Source of the DNA: Barnesiella sp.
GTDB taxonomy: Bacteria > Bacteroidota > Bacteroidia > Bacteroidales > Muribaculaceae
Assembly: GCA_014801075.1 (NCBI GenBank)
Contig: JAAVEW010000019.1
Location: forward strand, 10,006-74,005
DNA length: 64,000 bases
Direction: 5' to 3'
Shown here: positions 1-9,193 of the stretch, one piece after another
Numbering within the stretch: the stretch's first letter is position 1
How the letters are laid out: each line of letters starts with the position of its first letter
Notes under the pieces: generated by a model
What the model was told of the DNA's origin: nothing
Seen by the model: the letters and a program-made list of their open reading frames with translations, nothing else
Databases searched by the model: none
Translations under genes and position numbers: made by a program

Positions 1-1192
1 CGGCCTCCTCGATAACTTTGTCAAGTCCCTCGGCTTTAATCTGTTTGAGCACCTCCCATGACCCGGGCACGAGCCAGGCGGTAACATCAGGATGCTTCTT
101 GCGACCTTTTACTATCGATGCAAACTGGCGGAAGTCGTCAATGCGGCCGTTGGTACAACTGCCCAAGAACACATAGTCAACCTTCGTGCCCTCGATTGAC
201 TTGCCCGAGGTGAAGCCCATATAGGCAAGCGATTTTTCAAACGATGCTTTCTCCTGCTCGTCAGCTTCGGCAGGGCAGGCGGGCACCGGTTCGTCCACCG
301 CTATACCCATGCCGGGATTGGTACCGTAAGTGACACGCGGGCGGATGTCGGCAGCGTCAAAACGGATTTCCTTGTCAAATACCGCATCGTCGCCCGACGG
401 CAGCGTGCGCCAGTAAGCTACAGCCTTGTCCCATTCCTCGCCTTGCGGTGCGTAGGGACGACCTTTGCAATATTCAAAAGTTACTTCGTCGGGGGCAATC
501 ATGCCACCGCGCGCACCCATCTCTATCGACATGTTGCAGAGCGTCATGCGTCCCTCCATCGAAAGTGAGCGTACAGCTTCGCCGGCATACTCCACAAAGT
601 ATCCCGTTGCGCCACCCGTAGTCATTTTTGCTATGACATAGAGGGCAATATCCTTGGCTGTCACCCCGTCGGCGAGTTGGCCGTCGATAGTGATGCGCAT
701 TGTCTTGGGTTTTGCCTGAAGAATGCACTGCGAGGCGAGAACCATCTCTACCTCCGATGTGCCGATACCGAACGCTACGGCGCCGAATGCACCGTGGGTC
801 GACGTGTGGCTGTCGCCGCACACTATCGTGTAGCCGGGGAGAGTCAGTCCGTTCTCCGGCCCTATGACGTGTATGATTCCGTTCTTGGGATGACCAAGCG
901 GGAAGAGCGTCAGTCCGAACTCGCCGGCGTTGGCGGTAAGTTGCTCTACCTGACGGCGCGACACAGGGTCGGCTATGGGGGAGTCCTGATTGAGAGTGGG
1001 AATGTTGTGGTCGGGCGAGCAGTAGGTGCGTTCCGGGCGGAACACTTTCAGTCCGCGCTGACGCAGTCCGTCAAACGCCTGCGGACTTGTCACCTCGTGG
1101 CAGTAGTGACGGTCGATGTAAAGTTGTGTAGGGCCGTCCTCTACTTTTGTCACCACGTGACTGTCCCATATCTTGTCAAATAATGTATTCAT
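1..1192 (-). CDS. leuC: 3-isopropylmalate dehydratase large subunit, partial
   Basis: Isomerises 2-isopropylmalate to 3-isopropylmalate in leucine synthesis, with the small subunit LeuD, using a [4Fe-4S] cluster. The ATG at 1192-1190 opens [14 protein letters not shown], the family's usual N-terminus, and the frame stays open for about 397 codons to the window edge. Visible aconitase-family motifs include [15 protein letters not shown] and [13 protein letters not shown]; Cys346 in the latter is the first cluster ligand. The paired Cys-x-x-Cys ligands that follow about 60 residues later lie beyond the left edge. It starts 32 bp after leuA, so the two are probably co-transcribed, with leuD and leuB likely outside the window. 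Truncated only by the window. Confidence 0.97.
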   Translation of the reverse strand, partial: MNTLFDKIWDSHVVTKVEDGPTQLYIDRHYCHEVTSPQAFDGLRQRGLKVFRPERTYCSPDHNIPTLNQDSPIADPVSRRQVEQLTANAGEFGLTLFPLGHPKNGIIHVIGPENGLTLPGYTIVCGDSHTSTHGAFGAVAFGIGTSEVEMVLASQCILQAKPKTMRITIDGQLADGVTAKDIALYVIAKMTTGGATGYFVEYAGEAVRSLSMEGRMTLCNMSIEMGARGGMIAPDEVTFEYCKGRPYAPQGEEWDKAVAYWRTLPSGDDAVFDKEIRFDAADIRPRVTYGTNPGMGIAVDEPVPACPAEADEQEKASFEKSLAYMGFTSGKSIEGTKVDYVFLGSCTNGRIDDFRQFASIVKGRKKHPDVTAWLVPGSWEVLKQIKAEGLDKVIEEA

Positions 1193-1224
1193 TGTAAGCA
1201 ATTGTTTTAATTTATGTGGCACTC

Positions 1225-2718
1225 TCAGCGCACGAACTTATTGATGGCGTCGATAAACGCTTCGGCCGAAGCACTTACTATGTCGGTGTTGGCCGAGAAG
1301 CCGTAGTAGTGGTTACCATCGTATTCCACCGTCATGTGTACCTTGCCCACGTCATTGCTACCCTTGTTGATAGCCTGGATAAGGAATTCCTTGACCTGCA
1401 TTTTACGGCGTATGATGAGTTTGACGGCAGAGATAGCGGCGTCGACCGGACCGTTGCCCGAAGCGCAAGCCTCAAACTTCTCGCCTGCTATGTCGAGTCC
1501 CACGCTTGCTACCGACTTGATACCTACGCCCGAAGTAACCTGCAGGAAGTCGAGCTTGATACGATGCTCCTTGTTGTGCTGGCCTGCGAGCATGAGCACG
1601 TCGTCATCGTTGATTTCCTTCTTCTTGTCGGCCAGTTTGAGGAACGCCTCGTAGGCTTTGTCGAGGGCATCCTTTTCGAGGTCGATACCGAGCACGTGGA
1701 GACGGTGCTTGAGAGCGGCGCGTCCCGAACGTGCGGTCAGCACGATTGAGTTCTCGTCGACGCCGACTACTTTCGGGTCGATGATTTCGTAGCTCTCGCG
1801 GTTTTTGAGCACGCCGTCCTGATGGATTCCCGATGAGTGGGCGAACGCGTTGCGTCCCACGATGGCCTTGTTGGGCTGCACGGGCATATTCATCAGCGAT
1901 GAAACCATGCGCGAGGTATTGTAGATTTTCGTTGTGTTGATATTGGTGACGATGTCCAGTTCCTTATGGGAGTAACAAATCATGGCAATCTCTTCGAGCG
2001 ATGTGTTACCGGCACGTTCACCGATGCCGTTGATGGTCACTTCGGCCTGACGCGCTCCGTTGATTACACCTGATATGGTATTGGCAGTTGCCATACCGAG
2101 GTCGTTGTGGCAGTGAGTGGCGATCGTGACTTTGTCGATACCGTCGACATGGTCGATGAGATATTTGATTTTTTCGCCGAACTCCGAGGGGAGGCAATAG
2201 CCCGTGGTGTCGGGGATATTGATAACGGTTGCGCCGGCTTTGATTACGGCCTCGACCACGCGTGCGAGGTATTCGTTGTCGGTGCGGCCTGCGTCCTCGG
2301 CATAGAATTGCACGTCCTCGACAAACCGTTTTGCGTAGGCCACGGCCTTGACGGCACGTTCTATAATTTCCTCACGTGTGGAGTTGAATTTATATTTGAT
2401 GTGGGGGTCGGAAGTGCCGATTCCGGTGTGAATGCGTTTGTGCTTGGCATATTTGAGTGCCTCGGCGGCCACTTCGATGTCCTTTTCGACAGCGCGTGTA
2501 AGAGCGCAGATTGTGGGCCATGTGACGGCCTTTGATATTTCAACCACCGACTTGAAGTCGCCGGGACTTGATACGGGGAAACCGGCCTCAATTACGTCGA
2601 CGCCCAACTCTTCGAGCGCCTTGGCCACCTCAATCTTTTCTACCGTGTTTAACTGACAACCCGGCACCTGCTCGCCATCGCGAAGTGTGGTGTCGAAAAT
2701 GTAAAGACGATTGCTCAT
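1225..2718 (-). CDS. leuA: 2-isopropylmalate synthase
   Basis: First committed step of leucine synthesis: condenses acetyl-CoA with 2-oxoisovalerate. The protein of 497 residues begins [20 protein letters not shown], the DmpG/HMGL-like active-site signature; the metal-binding HCHNDLGMA segment and GIGERAGN follow in the TIM barrel. The C-terminal third is the LeuA allosteric domain that binds leucine. A longer reading from a TTG at 2745 adds nine residues (SNQTYDTY..), but the ATG at 2718 is preferred because it sits directly on the conserved start. A promoter lies 75-105 bp upstream and leuC follows by 32 bp, so this heads the leu operon. Confidence 0.96.
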   Translation of the reverse strand: MSNRLYIFDTTLRDGEQVPGCQLNTVEKIEVAKALEELGVDVIEAGFPVSSPGDFKSVVEISKAVTWPTICALTRAVEKDIEVAAEALKYAKHKRIHTGIGTSDPHIKYKFNSTREEIIERAVKAVAYAKRFVEDVQFYAEDAGRTDNEYLARVVEAVIKAGATVINIPDTTGYCLPSEFGEKIKYLIDHVDGIDKVTIATHCHNDLGMATANTISGVINGARQAEVTINGIGERAGNTSLEEIAMICYSHKELDIVTNINTTKIYNTSRMVSSLMNMPVQPNKAIVGRNAFAHSSGIHQDGVLKNRESYEIIDPKVVGVDENSIVLTARSGRAALKHRLHVLGIDLEKDALDKAYEAFLKLADKKKEINDDDVLMLAGQHNKEHRIKLDFLQVTSGVGIKSVASVGLDIAGEKFEACASGNGPVDAAISAVKLIIRRKMQVKEFLIQAINKGSNDVGKVHMTVEYDGNHYYGFSANTDIVSASAEAFIDAINKFVR

Positions 2719-2793
2719 ATATGTATCGTATGTTTGATTTGACAATTGGAAACCTTTTTACAATAAAAAATAAATTTTATTATAAATTGTTCA

Positions 2794-2825
2794 CAAAGAT
2801 AATGTCAATTCTTTACATTTTCAAA
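2794..2825 (-). promoter_or_regulatory. Bacteroidetes-type promoter of leuA
   Basis: Read on the minus strand, TATCTTTG occupies 2801-2794 (the TAnnTTTG -7 element) and TTTG occupies 2825-2822, 20 bp further upstream. The predicted start of transcription is near 2787, leaving a leader of about 70 nt before the leuA ATG. No leucine-rich leader peptide was recognised in that leader. Confidence 0.65.
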
Positions 2826-2968
2826 CATTCTCCCCTAAAATTGCATCAAAATGCAATTGTGCCATACAATTCTTCTCCATATGAAAATTATTTTGTAAAT
2901 TAGCATCTGTAATAATAGCACTTATTTTAAAGGATAACCAATCAATCCAAAAGAAATTTTTAAGTACA

Positions 2969-3985
2969 ATGAAAAAGTTTTGCATTACAGTAATGTGGCT
3001 GTTGTGTACTATAGCAGCTTTCTCGGCTGATTTAGACAAGGAATTCAAAAAGATGATAGAGAAATTTGATGTTCCGGATTCAGCCAAAGTTGTGCTCGCA
3101 AATAATCCTGTAAAATTTTGGCAAACGACTTTGTATTCCAATGAGCCAATGGTGAAATTTCTGAAAGACATAAAGAAAAATAGAGGAGCGGAGAAGGAGG
3201 CTCTTAGAATAGCTTCTGAATTACCTCGTTTTTATCCTCAATATGATGAATCCATTATCGAAGGGCTACAAGGTTTTTGTGATACCTTACTTATGGATAT
3301 GGGAATATCGTCATTACCGATTCAATGTTCATTGCATGTAATTTATTCCGACGAAGTAAATTCATTTAATGCGCTTACAGAGGATTCGTTTGCAATTTGC
3401 CTTACATCAGGACTATTGAATAGAAAGGGAATGACAAGAGAAATACTAATTGGTATTGTAGCTAACGAATTTACACACGGCGCACTGCAACATCGCCTTC
3501 GCGGTTTATATTCAGGTGCAAAGGAGAGGCGTAAGAACGAACTTTCTGCGAGCATTGCGTCGGGTTTAAATGCATTTGCATCGGGATTTGAAGCCGGATT
3601 GAGCGGGAATACGCAAGACCGTACATATCTTTATCTTAAAGACAAGGATTTAAAAGATAAAGCTAAAACTTCTACGGCGAAATATGTTTTTGATTATACT
3701 AAAGAACAAGAATATGAGGCTGACATTGTAGCTTTTCGTTTTATTGAATACATGTTCGGGAATGGAGAAGATTATCTTAATGCATTGAGAATTATAGGCT
3801 CAGTTTATAATCATCTTTCATCAGATGTTATATCTCAAGAAGATATTATAACCGCATCATCACGTATAAATTTTTTAAAATATGTTCAGCAACATCCTGA
3901 ATTGGGAAATAAGATAAATGCTTCAATGAGAAATTCCAGAGAAAGAGATAGCAGGAAGAAAGCTGAATACAAAATGTCAAATTAA
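2969..3985 (+). CDS. M48-like exported protein with altered zinc motif
   Basis: A 338-residue protein with a probable signal peptide (residues 1-20, hydrophobic core after MKKF). The body resembles M48 metallopeptidases: a FNALTEDSFAICLTSGLL segment (the family's NAF..-G.I.v..GLL region), then ANEFTHGALQH at 165-175, then EYEAD at 248-252, matching the ExxAD that provides the third zinc ligand. The first zinc histidine of HExxH is replaced by Asn166; one base change (AAC for CAC at 3464-3466) accounts for it. Whether the protein still binds zinc is unknown. The gene is much more AT-rich than its neighbours, and 3 bp separate it from the next gene, so they form a pair. Alternative: an active variant specific to a Bacteroidales subfamily. 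Confidence 0.7.
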   Translation: MKKFCITVMWLLCTIAAFSADLDKEFKKMIEKFDVPDSAKVVLANNPVKFWQTTLYSNEPMVKFLKDIKKNRGAEKEALRIASELPRFYPQYDESIIEGLQGFCDTLLMDMGISSLPIQCSLHVIYSDEVNSFNALTEDSFAICLTSGLLNRKGMTREILIGIVANEFTHGALQHRLRGLYSGAKERRKNELSASIASGLNAFASGFEAGLSGNTQDRTYLYLKDKDLKDKAKTSTAKYVFDYTKEQEYEADIVAFRFIEYMFGNGEDYLNALRIIGSVYNHLSSDVISQEDIITASSRINFLKYVQQHPELGNKINASMRNSRERDSRKKAEYKMSN

Positions 3986-3988
3986 GTA

Positions 3989-4825
3989 ATGGTAATAAAG
4001 AAGCAACCGGTCATATCATGGCTATTAACCGATAATGTAAAAGATTTTATCGGTAAACTAAAAATTGCCTATTCAGATAATCCCTCGAATAGAGCATATT
4101 TGCTTCGAACTCGAAATCAATTGGCTAATGCTCGTAGTGCTAAACCTGATTGGGGGATTCCTGAACTTGTTATGCCTTCTTTTGAAAAAGCGATGGAAAA
4201 GGGTGAGCCAGCTTTTCAAAAAATATGGGCAAATCTTTTCGAGGATTTTTCAACTCAATCGACTTGTGGAATAATAGTTTCTACACTCTGGAAGAGTACA
4301 ATTATATATGGCTTTGGGGATAATAAGGTATATATTTGGCTATATCAAGATATTTTGGGCGAGAGTAATTTAAGATGTTATTGTGAGGCTTATATTAATA
4401 ATGAAAATCAAATAGTCTCATCAGCTCCCTACAATTTTTATAACGATTCAGACTTATTCGTTCCTTCAGATAATAATGTTTGTGTATCCTTAGCAGCGTA
4501 TGTTGTAGACTATGTAGCATTAAAAAAATACGCTCCGGTAGAGAAGATTATAGTCGTGAATAACACCGCAGTGAAGATAGAAAATGGAGATAATAAGTAT
4601 AATCCGTCACAAAAAGTGAGGAACGAAAGTGGTCAGGAAGTTATTGTTATGGACTCACGATGGTTCACAAAAATTATTAATGACAATGATATCGTTGTTC
4701 GTGGATTCTTTAGATTGCAGAATAAGAAAAATGAAGCTGGAGAATGGATAAAAGAATTGATATATGTTGATTCATTTATTCGGCACGGTTATCATCGAAA
4801 TGCAAAAATAGAGGACGAGCAATAA
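3989..4825 (+). CDS. hypothetical protein paired with M48-like gene
   Basis: A 278-residue protein that I do not recognise. It has no signal peptide or clear membrane segment. The N-terminal part (about 1-100) is helical and basic (NQLANARSAKPDWGIPELVM), the middle holds beta-type hydrophobic stretches (IVSTLWKSTIIYGF, KVYIWLYQDIL), and the last 60 residues (VIVMDSRWFTKIIND .. FRLQNKKNEAGEWIKEL .. HGYHRNAK) look like a compact separate domain. It starts 3 bp after the stop of the M48-like gene and shares its AT-rich composition, which suggests one transcript and joint acquisition. A cytoplasmic role is inferred only from the lack of export signals. Confidence 0.6.
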   Translation: MVIKKQPVISWLLTDNVKDFIGKLKIAYSDNPSNRAYLLRTRNQLANARSAKPDWGIPELVMPSFEKAMEKGEPAFQKIWANLFEDFSTQSTCGIIVSTLWKSTIIYGFGDNKVYIWLYQDILGESNLRCYCEAYINNENQIVSSAPYNFYNDSDLFVPSDNNVCVSLAAYVVDYVALKKYAPVEKIIVVNNTAVKIENGDNKYNPSQKVRNESGQEVIVMDSRWFTKIINDNDIVVRGFFRLQNKKNEAGEWIKELIYVDSFIRHGYHRNAKIEDEQ

Positions 4826-4882
4826 TATGTATATTTGATTCGCCTTTAATGTCTTTAAGGGACATTATGAGGTGGGCAGTTA

Positions 4883-5527
4883 TCAGAAGGAGGCGCCGAT
4901 GCGGATGGCGGCGTAGTGGATGTCGTGGAAGTGGGTGTCGGTGCCTTCTATGGTGGCGGGGGAGAGAGGCATGTATTCGTAGCCGAGGGAGAAGTTACTG
5001 CTGAATGTGCGGGAGTGGGCGAGCGTGAAGCCTACTGCGAGGCCGCCGATAAATTTGCGCTGATACACGTTGGTGTACAGGTTGTTGAGCCCTACGCCTC
5101 CTTTAACTTCGAGATAGAGGAAACTCGGGTTGCGGGTAAAACTTGTGCGCAACATGCCATAGATAGGGTAGCTGCGCGATGAATTGCTCACCATCATTCT
5201 GATACCGGCGCCTATGCCTGCAAACCGTATGTAGTCACCCTTGTAGCCTACGAATGCGTCGATGTCGATTGCGGTCATATCCTGCCCGGTCATGTCGATG
5301 CTGCTGCCAAGCGAAGCTCCCCACGTGAAGTGGCGGGCAAAGGGTGTGTCGTAGCGGTCGGGGGTGGCTGCGTTGTCGGCAGTCGATTGTGTAGAACTGT
5401 TGCTGACAGGCTCGACGCTGACGGTTTCGCTTGTAATCACAACGTCTGTGACATCGTCCTGGGCAAACGATGCCACAGATGTAAGTATTGCTGTGGCGAT
5501 AAATATTCGGGCGGATAGTTTTGCCAT
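4883..5527 (-). CDS. outer-membrane beta-barrel family protein
   Basis: A 214-residue protein with a cleavable signal peptide (MAKLSARIFIATAILTSVASFAQ, cut near residue 23). A Ser/Thr-rich linker to about residue 65 is followed by alternating hydrophobic strands with glycine and aromatic girdles (FTWGASLGSSIDM, FAGIGAGIRMMVS, FLYLEVKGGVGLNN, FIGGLAVGFTLAH, YAAIRIGASF) and a terminal Phe, as expected for a small barrel of about eight strands in the outer membrane. Substrate or binding role is not visible. It starts 2 bp after the prmA stop, so it is translated from the prmA transcript, although the two jobs have no evident link. Confidence 0.7.
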   Translation of the reverse strand: MAKLSARIFIATAILTSVASFAQDDVTDVVITSETVSVEPVSNSSTQSTADNAATPDRYDTPFARHFTWGASLGSSIDMTGQDMTAIDIDAFVGYKGDYIRFAGIGAGIRMMVSNSSRSYPIYGMLRTSFTRNPSFLYLEVKGGVGLNNLYTNVYQRKFIGGLAVGFTLAHSRTFSSNFSLGYEYMPLSPATIEGTDTHFHDIHYAAIRIGASF

Positions 5528-5529
5528 TA

Positions 5530-6381
5530 TTATTCCGTTTTGCGCAGCTCAAGGCACGCCCAACGGTCCTTGGAACTGACTCTGAGAAATTCAAGATGAT
5601 ACTTTTGCGACTCTTCGAGCAGCATGTTGACATCGTCCTCATAGAAGCCGCTGAGGAGTATGGATGCTCCCGTTTTCATTGCGGCGGCATATTTGGCCAT
5701 ATCGTTGAGAATGATGTTACGGTTGATGTTGGCTATGAATATGTCGGCCTCAGGAAGGCCGGCGAGTGAGTCGGCATCTCCAAGTATCACATTGATTTCC
5801 GGATGGTTGTTGAGCTTCACGTTGTCCACGGCGTTGGCCTGTGCAAACGGGTCAATCTCTATGGCATTGACGGGCGATGCGCCTTTCATCGCTGCGAGGA
5901 TGGCAAGAATACCTGTACCTGTACCCATGTCGATGACCGCCAGTCCTGTAAGCTCGGTGTGGAGCAAGCGATAGATTATGAGCGACGTGGTGGCGTGATG
6001 TCCCGTGCCGAAAGCCATCTTCGGGTCGATGACGATGTCGTATTTGCACTCCGGAATATCGGTGTGGAAACTCGAATGAATGACGCACTGATTGTCGACG
6101 ACGATAGGTTTGAAGTAGTTGCGCTCCCACTCGGCGTTCCAGTCCTTGCCTTCGATGTCCTTGGTGGTGACGTTGAACGTGTGGCCGGGCATGGGGTATG
6201 TGTCGATGAGAGTATCGAGACTGCCGCGGTCAAAGAGTTCATTCTTTATATAGGCCGTGGTTCCCTTATCATCGGGCACAAAGCTTTCATAACCAATGTC
6301 GCAGAGCAGCGACGCGAGGATGTCGGTAGTGGTTTCGTCACAAGGTGTGACGTCAATGCGTACTTCAACGTAGTCGTTCAT
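5530..6381 (-). CDS. prmA: ribosomal protein L11 methyltransferase
   Basis: SAM-dependent enzyme that methylates ribosomal protein L11 in the cytoplasm. The 283-residue protein has the PrmA N-terminal L11-recognition part (about 1-75), then IDPKMAFGTGHHATT at about 119-132, the SAM-binding loop VIDMGTGTGILAI around 149-161, the acidic AIEIDPFA, and a motif IV region FIANINRNII in place of the common NI.A.pL. Length fits the family. The start MNDYVEVRIDV matches homologues. A TAnnTTTG element lies 29 bp upstream of the ATG. Confidence 0.93.
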   Translation of the reverse strand: MNDYVEVRIDVTPCDETTTDILASLLCDIGYESFVPDDKGTTAYIKNELFDRGSLDTLIDTYPMPGHTFNVTTKDIEGKDWNAEWERNYFKPIVVDNQCVIHSSFHTDIPECKYDIVIDPKMAFGTGHHATTSLIIYRLLHTELTGLAVIDMGTGTGILAILAAMKGASPVNAIEIDPFAQANAVDNVKLNNHPEINVILGDADSLAGLPEADIFIANINRNIILNDMAKYAAAMKTGASILLSGFYEDDVNMLLEESQKYHLEFLRVSSKDRWACLELRKTE

Positions 6382-6409
6382 TACAATCTGTATTACTTGA
6401 TGACAATTG

Positions 6410-6417
6410 CAAATTTA
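6410..6417 (-). promoter_or_regulatory. -7 element upstream of prmA
   Basis: Minus-strand TAAATTTG, the Bacteroidetes -7 consensus TAnnTTTG, 29 bp before the prmA ATG. No convincing -33 TTG was found at the usual distance, so the call rests on one element. Confidence 0.4.
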
Positions 6418-6420
6418 GTG

Positions 6421-6672
6421 TTAATTTTTCTTTTTGCGGAATAAATTTGACACTTTCTTGACTATACGGTAAGTTTTTATTCCATATTCCACTGTTTCGG
6501 CGAGGTTGGAGGCTGCTGAGAAAAGTTTGTCGCCCTGCCGGGTTTGCTCGACGGCAGGGGAGAACATGTTGCGGATGCGCTCCTTCTCGATGTCAATGCG
6601 CAGAGCGTTGGTGGCACGGAGCACGCGTATCTCCTCCAAGTCATATCCTTTGCGGGTATTAATCTTCTTCAT
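6421..6672 (-). CDS. small helical protein of YtxH/DUF1469 operon
   Basis: An 83-residue soluble protein starting MKKINTRKGYDLEEIRVLRA and ending in a lysine-rich tail (LFRKKKN). It is predicted to be mainly helical, with no signal peptide. It overlaps the end of the DUF1469 gene by 14 bp, so it is translationally coupled to it. An in-frame extension upstream to 6765 would bury its start inside the upstream gene and is not favoured. The family has no name I can give; the arrangement YtxH - DUF1469 - small basic protein recurs in Bacteroidetes as an envelope or stress-linked set (known context; function not established). Confidence 0.65.
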   Translation of the reverse strand: MKKINTRKGYDLEEIRVLRATNALRIDIEKERIRNMFSPAVEQTRQGDKLFSAASNLAETVEYGIKTYRIVKKVSNLFRKKKN

Positions 6673-7024
6673 TGTCGTTGAGTTTTTTACCGCCCGGAGT
6701 GTCGAGAATAATCTTCGACAGGAAGCGTGCGATGGGGTTGATAACAAGAGTGCGTCGGAACACAATCATCATAATTATAAGAAGCAGGTAGAAACCGCCC
6801 ACAATCAGATAGGCCCATATCAGGCCGAGACCCGCAGCCAGAGCATCAATAACGCCGAATGAAATGAATGCCAGAGATATAATCACGAACAAAAGGCAAA
6901 CGAACGTGATTAGCGCTCCGGCCAAAATCATTGTCAGAGCTTCGGTGAGTGACAATTTCCCTGACTCGATATAAAGGTTGGCGAGTCGCTTGAACGGTGA
7001 TATGTAGTCATTAATCTGTCCCAT
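6659..7024 (-). CDS. phage-holin-like DUF1469 membrane protein
   Basis: A 121-residue inner-membrane protein. A cytoplasmic N-terminus (MGQINDYISPFKRLANLYIESGK) and an amphipathic helix precede two strongly hydrophobic segments at about 33-60 and 65-88, followed by a charged tail (PGGKKLNDNEED). This matches the Phage_holin_3_6/DUF1469 (YqjE-like) family, which in chromosomes is not a lysis holin but an envelope protein. It lies between the YtxH gene and a small helical gene that overlaps its 3' end. Confidence 0.75.
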   Translation of the reverse strand: MGQINDYISPFKRLANLYIESGKLSLTEALTMILAGALITFVCLLFVIISLAFISFGVIDALAAGLGLIWAYLIVGGFYLLLIIMMIVFRRTLVINPIARFLSKIILDTPGGKKLNDNEED

Positions 7025-7069
7025 TGTTTTTGTTGACTGAAATTTAAATAGTTGATACGTTTTAAAATC

Positions 7070-7108
7070 AAAGCCACGGTCGTGGAACTTACCTGCGACA
7101 GTGGCTTT
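7070..7108 (-). terminator. hairpin between YtxH and DUF1469 genes
   Basis: An inverted repeat AAAGCCAC (7070-7077) / GTGGCTTT (7101-7108) with a 23-base loop. There is no long T-run on the minus strand, so it could be a weak terminator, an attenuator or an RNA-processing site that lowers expression of the downstream pair relative to ytxH. Confidence 0.35.
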
Positions 7109-7203
7109 AGATTTCTTTACGGTCAGGTCGTAAATCCAATATTGCCTTCAAGACTTATGTCGGAAAATCAATCGACCGTTGTGTGTGTGACAATCGCAAT
7201 GAA

Positions 7204-7407
7204 TTATCGTGATTCTTCGATTTCTTCAGCAATCTCGTCTACGATTCTATCCATTTTGTCCTTACGGAGTTTTACACCGTGACGACGCAGATAATCCGCG
7301 ATCTGAGATCTTGTTTCTGTTCCCTTCTGAGGTGCGAACAACAAACCTATAGCTGCGCCGGCGAGTGCTCCGCCAAATGCTGCAATTGCGATGTTTAAAC
7401 CTTTCAT
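7204..7407 (-). CDS. YtxH domain-containing protein
   Basis: A 67-residue protein with the YtxH/gas-vesicle-like signature: a glycine/alanine-rich N-terminal membrane segment (IAAFGGALAGAAIGLLFAP) followed by QKGTETRSQI and a charged helix. It is probably inner-membrane-anchored. It heads a small operon with the DUF1469 and helical genes; in many bacteria YtxH proteins are stress-induced (family knowledge, not shown here). Confidence 0.8.
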   Translation of the reverse strand: MKGLNIAIAAFGGALAGAAIGLLFAPQKGTETRSQIADYLRRHGVKLRKDKMDRIVDEIAEEIEESR

Positions 7408-7537
7408 AGTCTTGATAGTTTTAGATTAGACGTATATGTTAATTCTTAAATTCGATTAAGTTAAATCTTAATTTCGTTCTTATACCTATCAAACGCCCGC
7501 CCCCCTCAAAAGGTTTACTCCACCACACTTTTTTCTG

Positions 7538-7545
7538 CAAATTTA
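7538..7545 (-). promoter_or_regulatory. possible -7 element of ytxH operon
   Basis: Minus-strand TAAATTTG. It would give a leader of about 125 nt before the YtxH ATG. No matching -33 element was found, so this is tentative. Confidence 0.3.
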
Positions 7546-7594
7546 TTTAGATTATTTATAGTTTGACCGACATTTACAATGCGTATAAAACATT

Positions 7595-7627
7595 AAGAAG
7601 GTGCATCCGATATGGAAGCACCTTCTT
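7595..7627 (-). terminator. terminator of gdhA
   Basis: Ten-base perfect stem AAGAAGGTGC (7595-7604) / GCACCTTCTT (7618-7627), 13-base loop, 29 bp downstream of the gdhA stop and followed on the minus strand by a T-rich stretch (AATGTTTTAT). Confidence 0.75.
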
Positions 7628-7656
7628 TAGTATATTCAGTTGCTGAGTGGCGGGGG

Positions 7657-8994
7657 TTAGCAGACGCCTTGTTCCATCATGGCGTTGGCTACTTTCATGA
7701 AGCCGGCTATGTTGGCGCCCTTCATGTAGTTTACGTAGCCGTCGGGCTCTTCGCCGTATTTCACACACTGGGTGTGGATATCGTTCATGATGCCGTGGAG
7801 ACGTTCGTCAACCTCTTCGGCGCTCCACTGCAGGTGCATTGCGTTCTGGCTCATTTCGAGGCCCGAGGTTGCTACACCGCCTGCGTTGACAGCCTTGCCG
7901 GGAGCGTAGGTGACACGGTTTTCGATGAATGCGTCGATGGCCTCGGGGGTGCAACCCATGTTGGATACTTCGGCTACGAGCTGCACGTTGTTGGCGATAA
8001 GCTGTTTTGCATCGTCGCCGTTGAGCTCGTTCTGGGTAGCGCAGGGGAGTGCTATGTCCACTTTCTGCTCCCAGGGTTTCTTGCCGGGGAAGAACTTGGC
8101 ATTGGGGTGTTTCTCGATGTAGGGTTCTACAATGTCGTCGCCGGTGGCACGCAGTTCGAGCATGGTGTTGATTTTGTCGCCGCTGATGCCGTCGGGGTCA
8201 TAGATATATCCGTCAGGGCCGGAGATGGTCACGACCTTAGCGCCGAGTTCGTTGGCTTTGAGAGCAGCGCCCCAGGCCACGTTGCCGAAACCGGATATGG
8301 CAACAGTCTTGCCTTCGAGAGTCTCACCTTTGCGGGCAAGTACGTTCTGCACGAAGTAGAGAGCACCGAAACCGGTAGCCTCGGGACGTATGCGCGAACC
8401 GCCGAAGTCGAGACCCTTGCCGGTGAATGTGCCGGTGTGCTCGTTGACGAGACGTTTGTACATACCGTACATGTAGCCTACTTCACGGCCGCCTACACCT
8501 ATATCGCCTGCGGGAACGTCGCGGTCGGGACCGAGATTCTTCCACAGGCCGAGGATGAACGCCTGGCAGAAACGCATGATTTCACGGTCGCTCTTACCGC
8601 GGGGCGAGAAGTCGGAACCGCCCTTTGCTCCGCCCATAGGCAGAGTGGTGAGCGCGTTTTTGAATGTCTGCTCGAAACCGAGGAATTTAAGGATTGACAG
8701 ATTGACAGAAGCGTGGAAGCGGATACCGCCCTTGTACGGGCCGATAGCGTTGTTGAACTGCACGCGATAGCCGATATTGTTCTGCACTTCACCTTTATCG
8801 TCGAGCCAGGTGACGCGGAATGTTACGATACGGTCGGGCTCGACCATTCTTTCTATGATTTTGTTTCTTTCAAATTCGGGGTGCTGGTTGTACACATCCT
8901 TGACCGAGAGCAGGACTTCCTTAACGGCCTGCAGGTACTCTTTTTCTCCGGGGTGCTTTGCCTCGAGATTGTTGATGATGGTATTGATATCCAT
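7657..8994 (-). CDS. gdhA: NADP-type glutamate dehydrogenase
   Basis: Cytoplasmic enzyme that makes glutamate from 2-oxoglutarate and ammonia (or the reverse). The 445-residue hexameric-class protein carries the N-terminal substrate domain with GPYKGGIRFH (about 85-94) and PMGGAKGGSDF, where Lys124 is the catalytic lysine, then PAGDIGVGGREVGY with the catalytic Asp, and a Rossmann domain starting VAISGFGNVAWGAAL. Length and motifs fit the bacterial small GDH class, usually NADP-dependent. It has its own promoter and terminator and is transcribed alone. Confidence 0.95.
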   Translation of the reverse strand: MDINTIINNLEAKHPGEKEYLQAVKEVLLSVKDVYNQHPEFERNKIIERMVEPDRIVTFRVTWLDDKGEVQNNIGYRVQFNNAIGPYKGGIRFHASVNLSILKFLGFEQTFKNALTTLPMGGAKGGSDFSPRGKSDREIMRFCQAFILGLWKNLGPDRDVPAGDIGVGGREVGYMYGMYKRLVNEHTGTFTGKGLDFGGSRIRPEATGFGALYFVQNVLARKGETLEGKTVAISGFGNVAWGAALKANELGAKVVTISGPDGYIYDPDGISGDKINTMLELRATGDDIVEPYIEKHPNAKFFPGKKPWEQKVDIALPCATQNELNGDDAKQLIANNVQLVAEVSNMGCTPEAIDAFIENRVTYAPGKAVNAGGVATSGLEMSQNAMHLQWSAEEVDERLHGIMNDIHTQCVKYGEEPDGYVNYMKGANIAGFMKVANAMMEQGVC

Positions 8995-9074
8995 GATTTC
9001 TATAATTTAGGTTAAGGTATATAGAAAGTTTAAATATTACGTGTGGCAAACGGGCTTGCCGTTTTGTTTTTTTA

Positions 9075-9107
9075 CAAATATAACGTTTTATTTTGAAGCT
9101 TTGCAAA
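9075..9107 (-). promoter_or_regulatory. promoter of gdhA
   Basis: Minus-strand -7 element TATATTTG at 9082-9075 and TTTG at 9107-9104, spaced by 21 bp, both within the expected Bacteroidetes range. The leader to the ATG is about 75 nt. Confidence 0.6.
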
Positions 9108-9193
9108 TGAAATTCAATAAATTTTTTTTGCCAAAAAATCGGGTCGCAATCAATAATTTTTAATTTTGGCAAGATATTTGCAACAATGTTTGT

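Noticed and set aside
677..1749. Plus-strand ORFs opposite leuC and leuA
   Set aside because: Antisense shadows of two well-conserved leucine genes, with no start context of their own.
4065..4274. 69-codon plus-strand ORF inside the 278-residue gene
   Set aside because: Out-of-frame shadow within an AT-rich coding region, with no upstream signals.
6659..7024. DUF1469 gene as evidence of a prophage
   Set aside because: The holin-like family is common in chromosomal envelope operons with YtxH, and no other phage genes are near.
7612..8697. 361-codon plus-strand ORF opposite gdhA
   Set aside because: It lies wholly antisense to a clear glutamate dehydrogenase. Its length is a by-product of the codon bias of gdhA and its product has no sensible domain.
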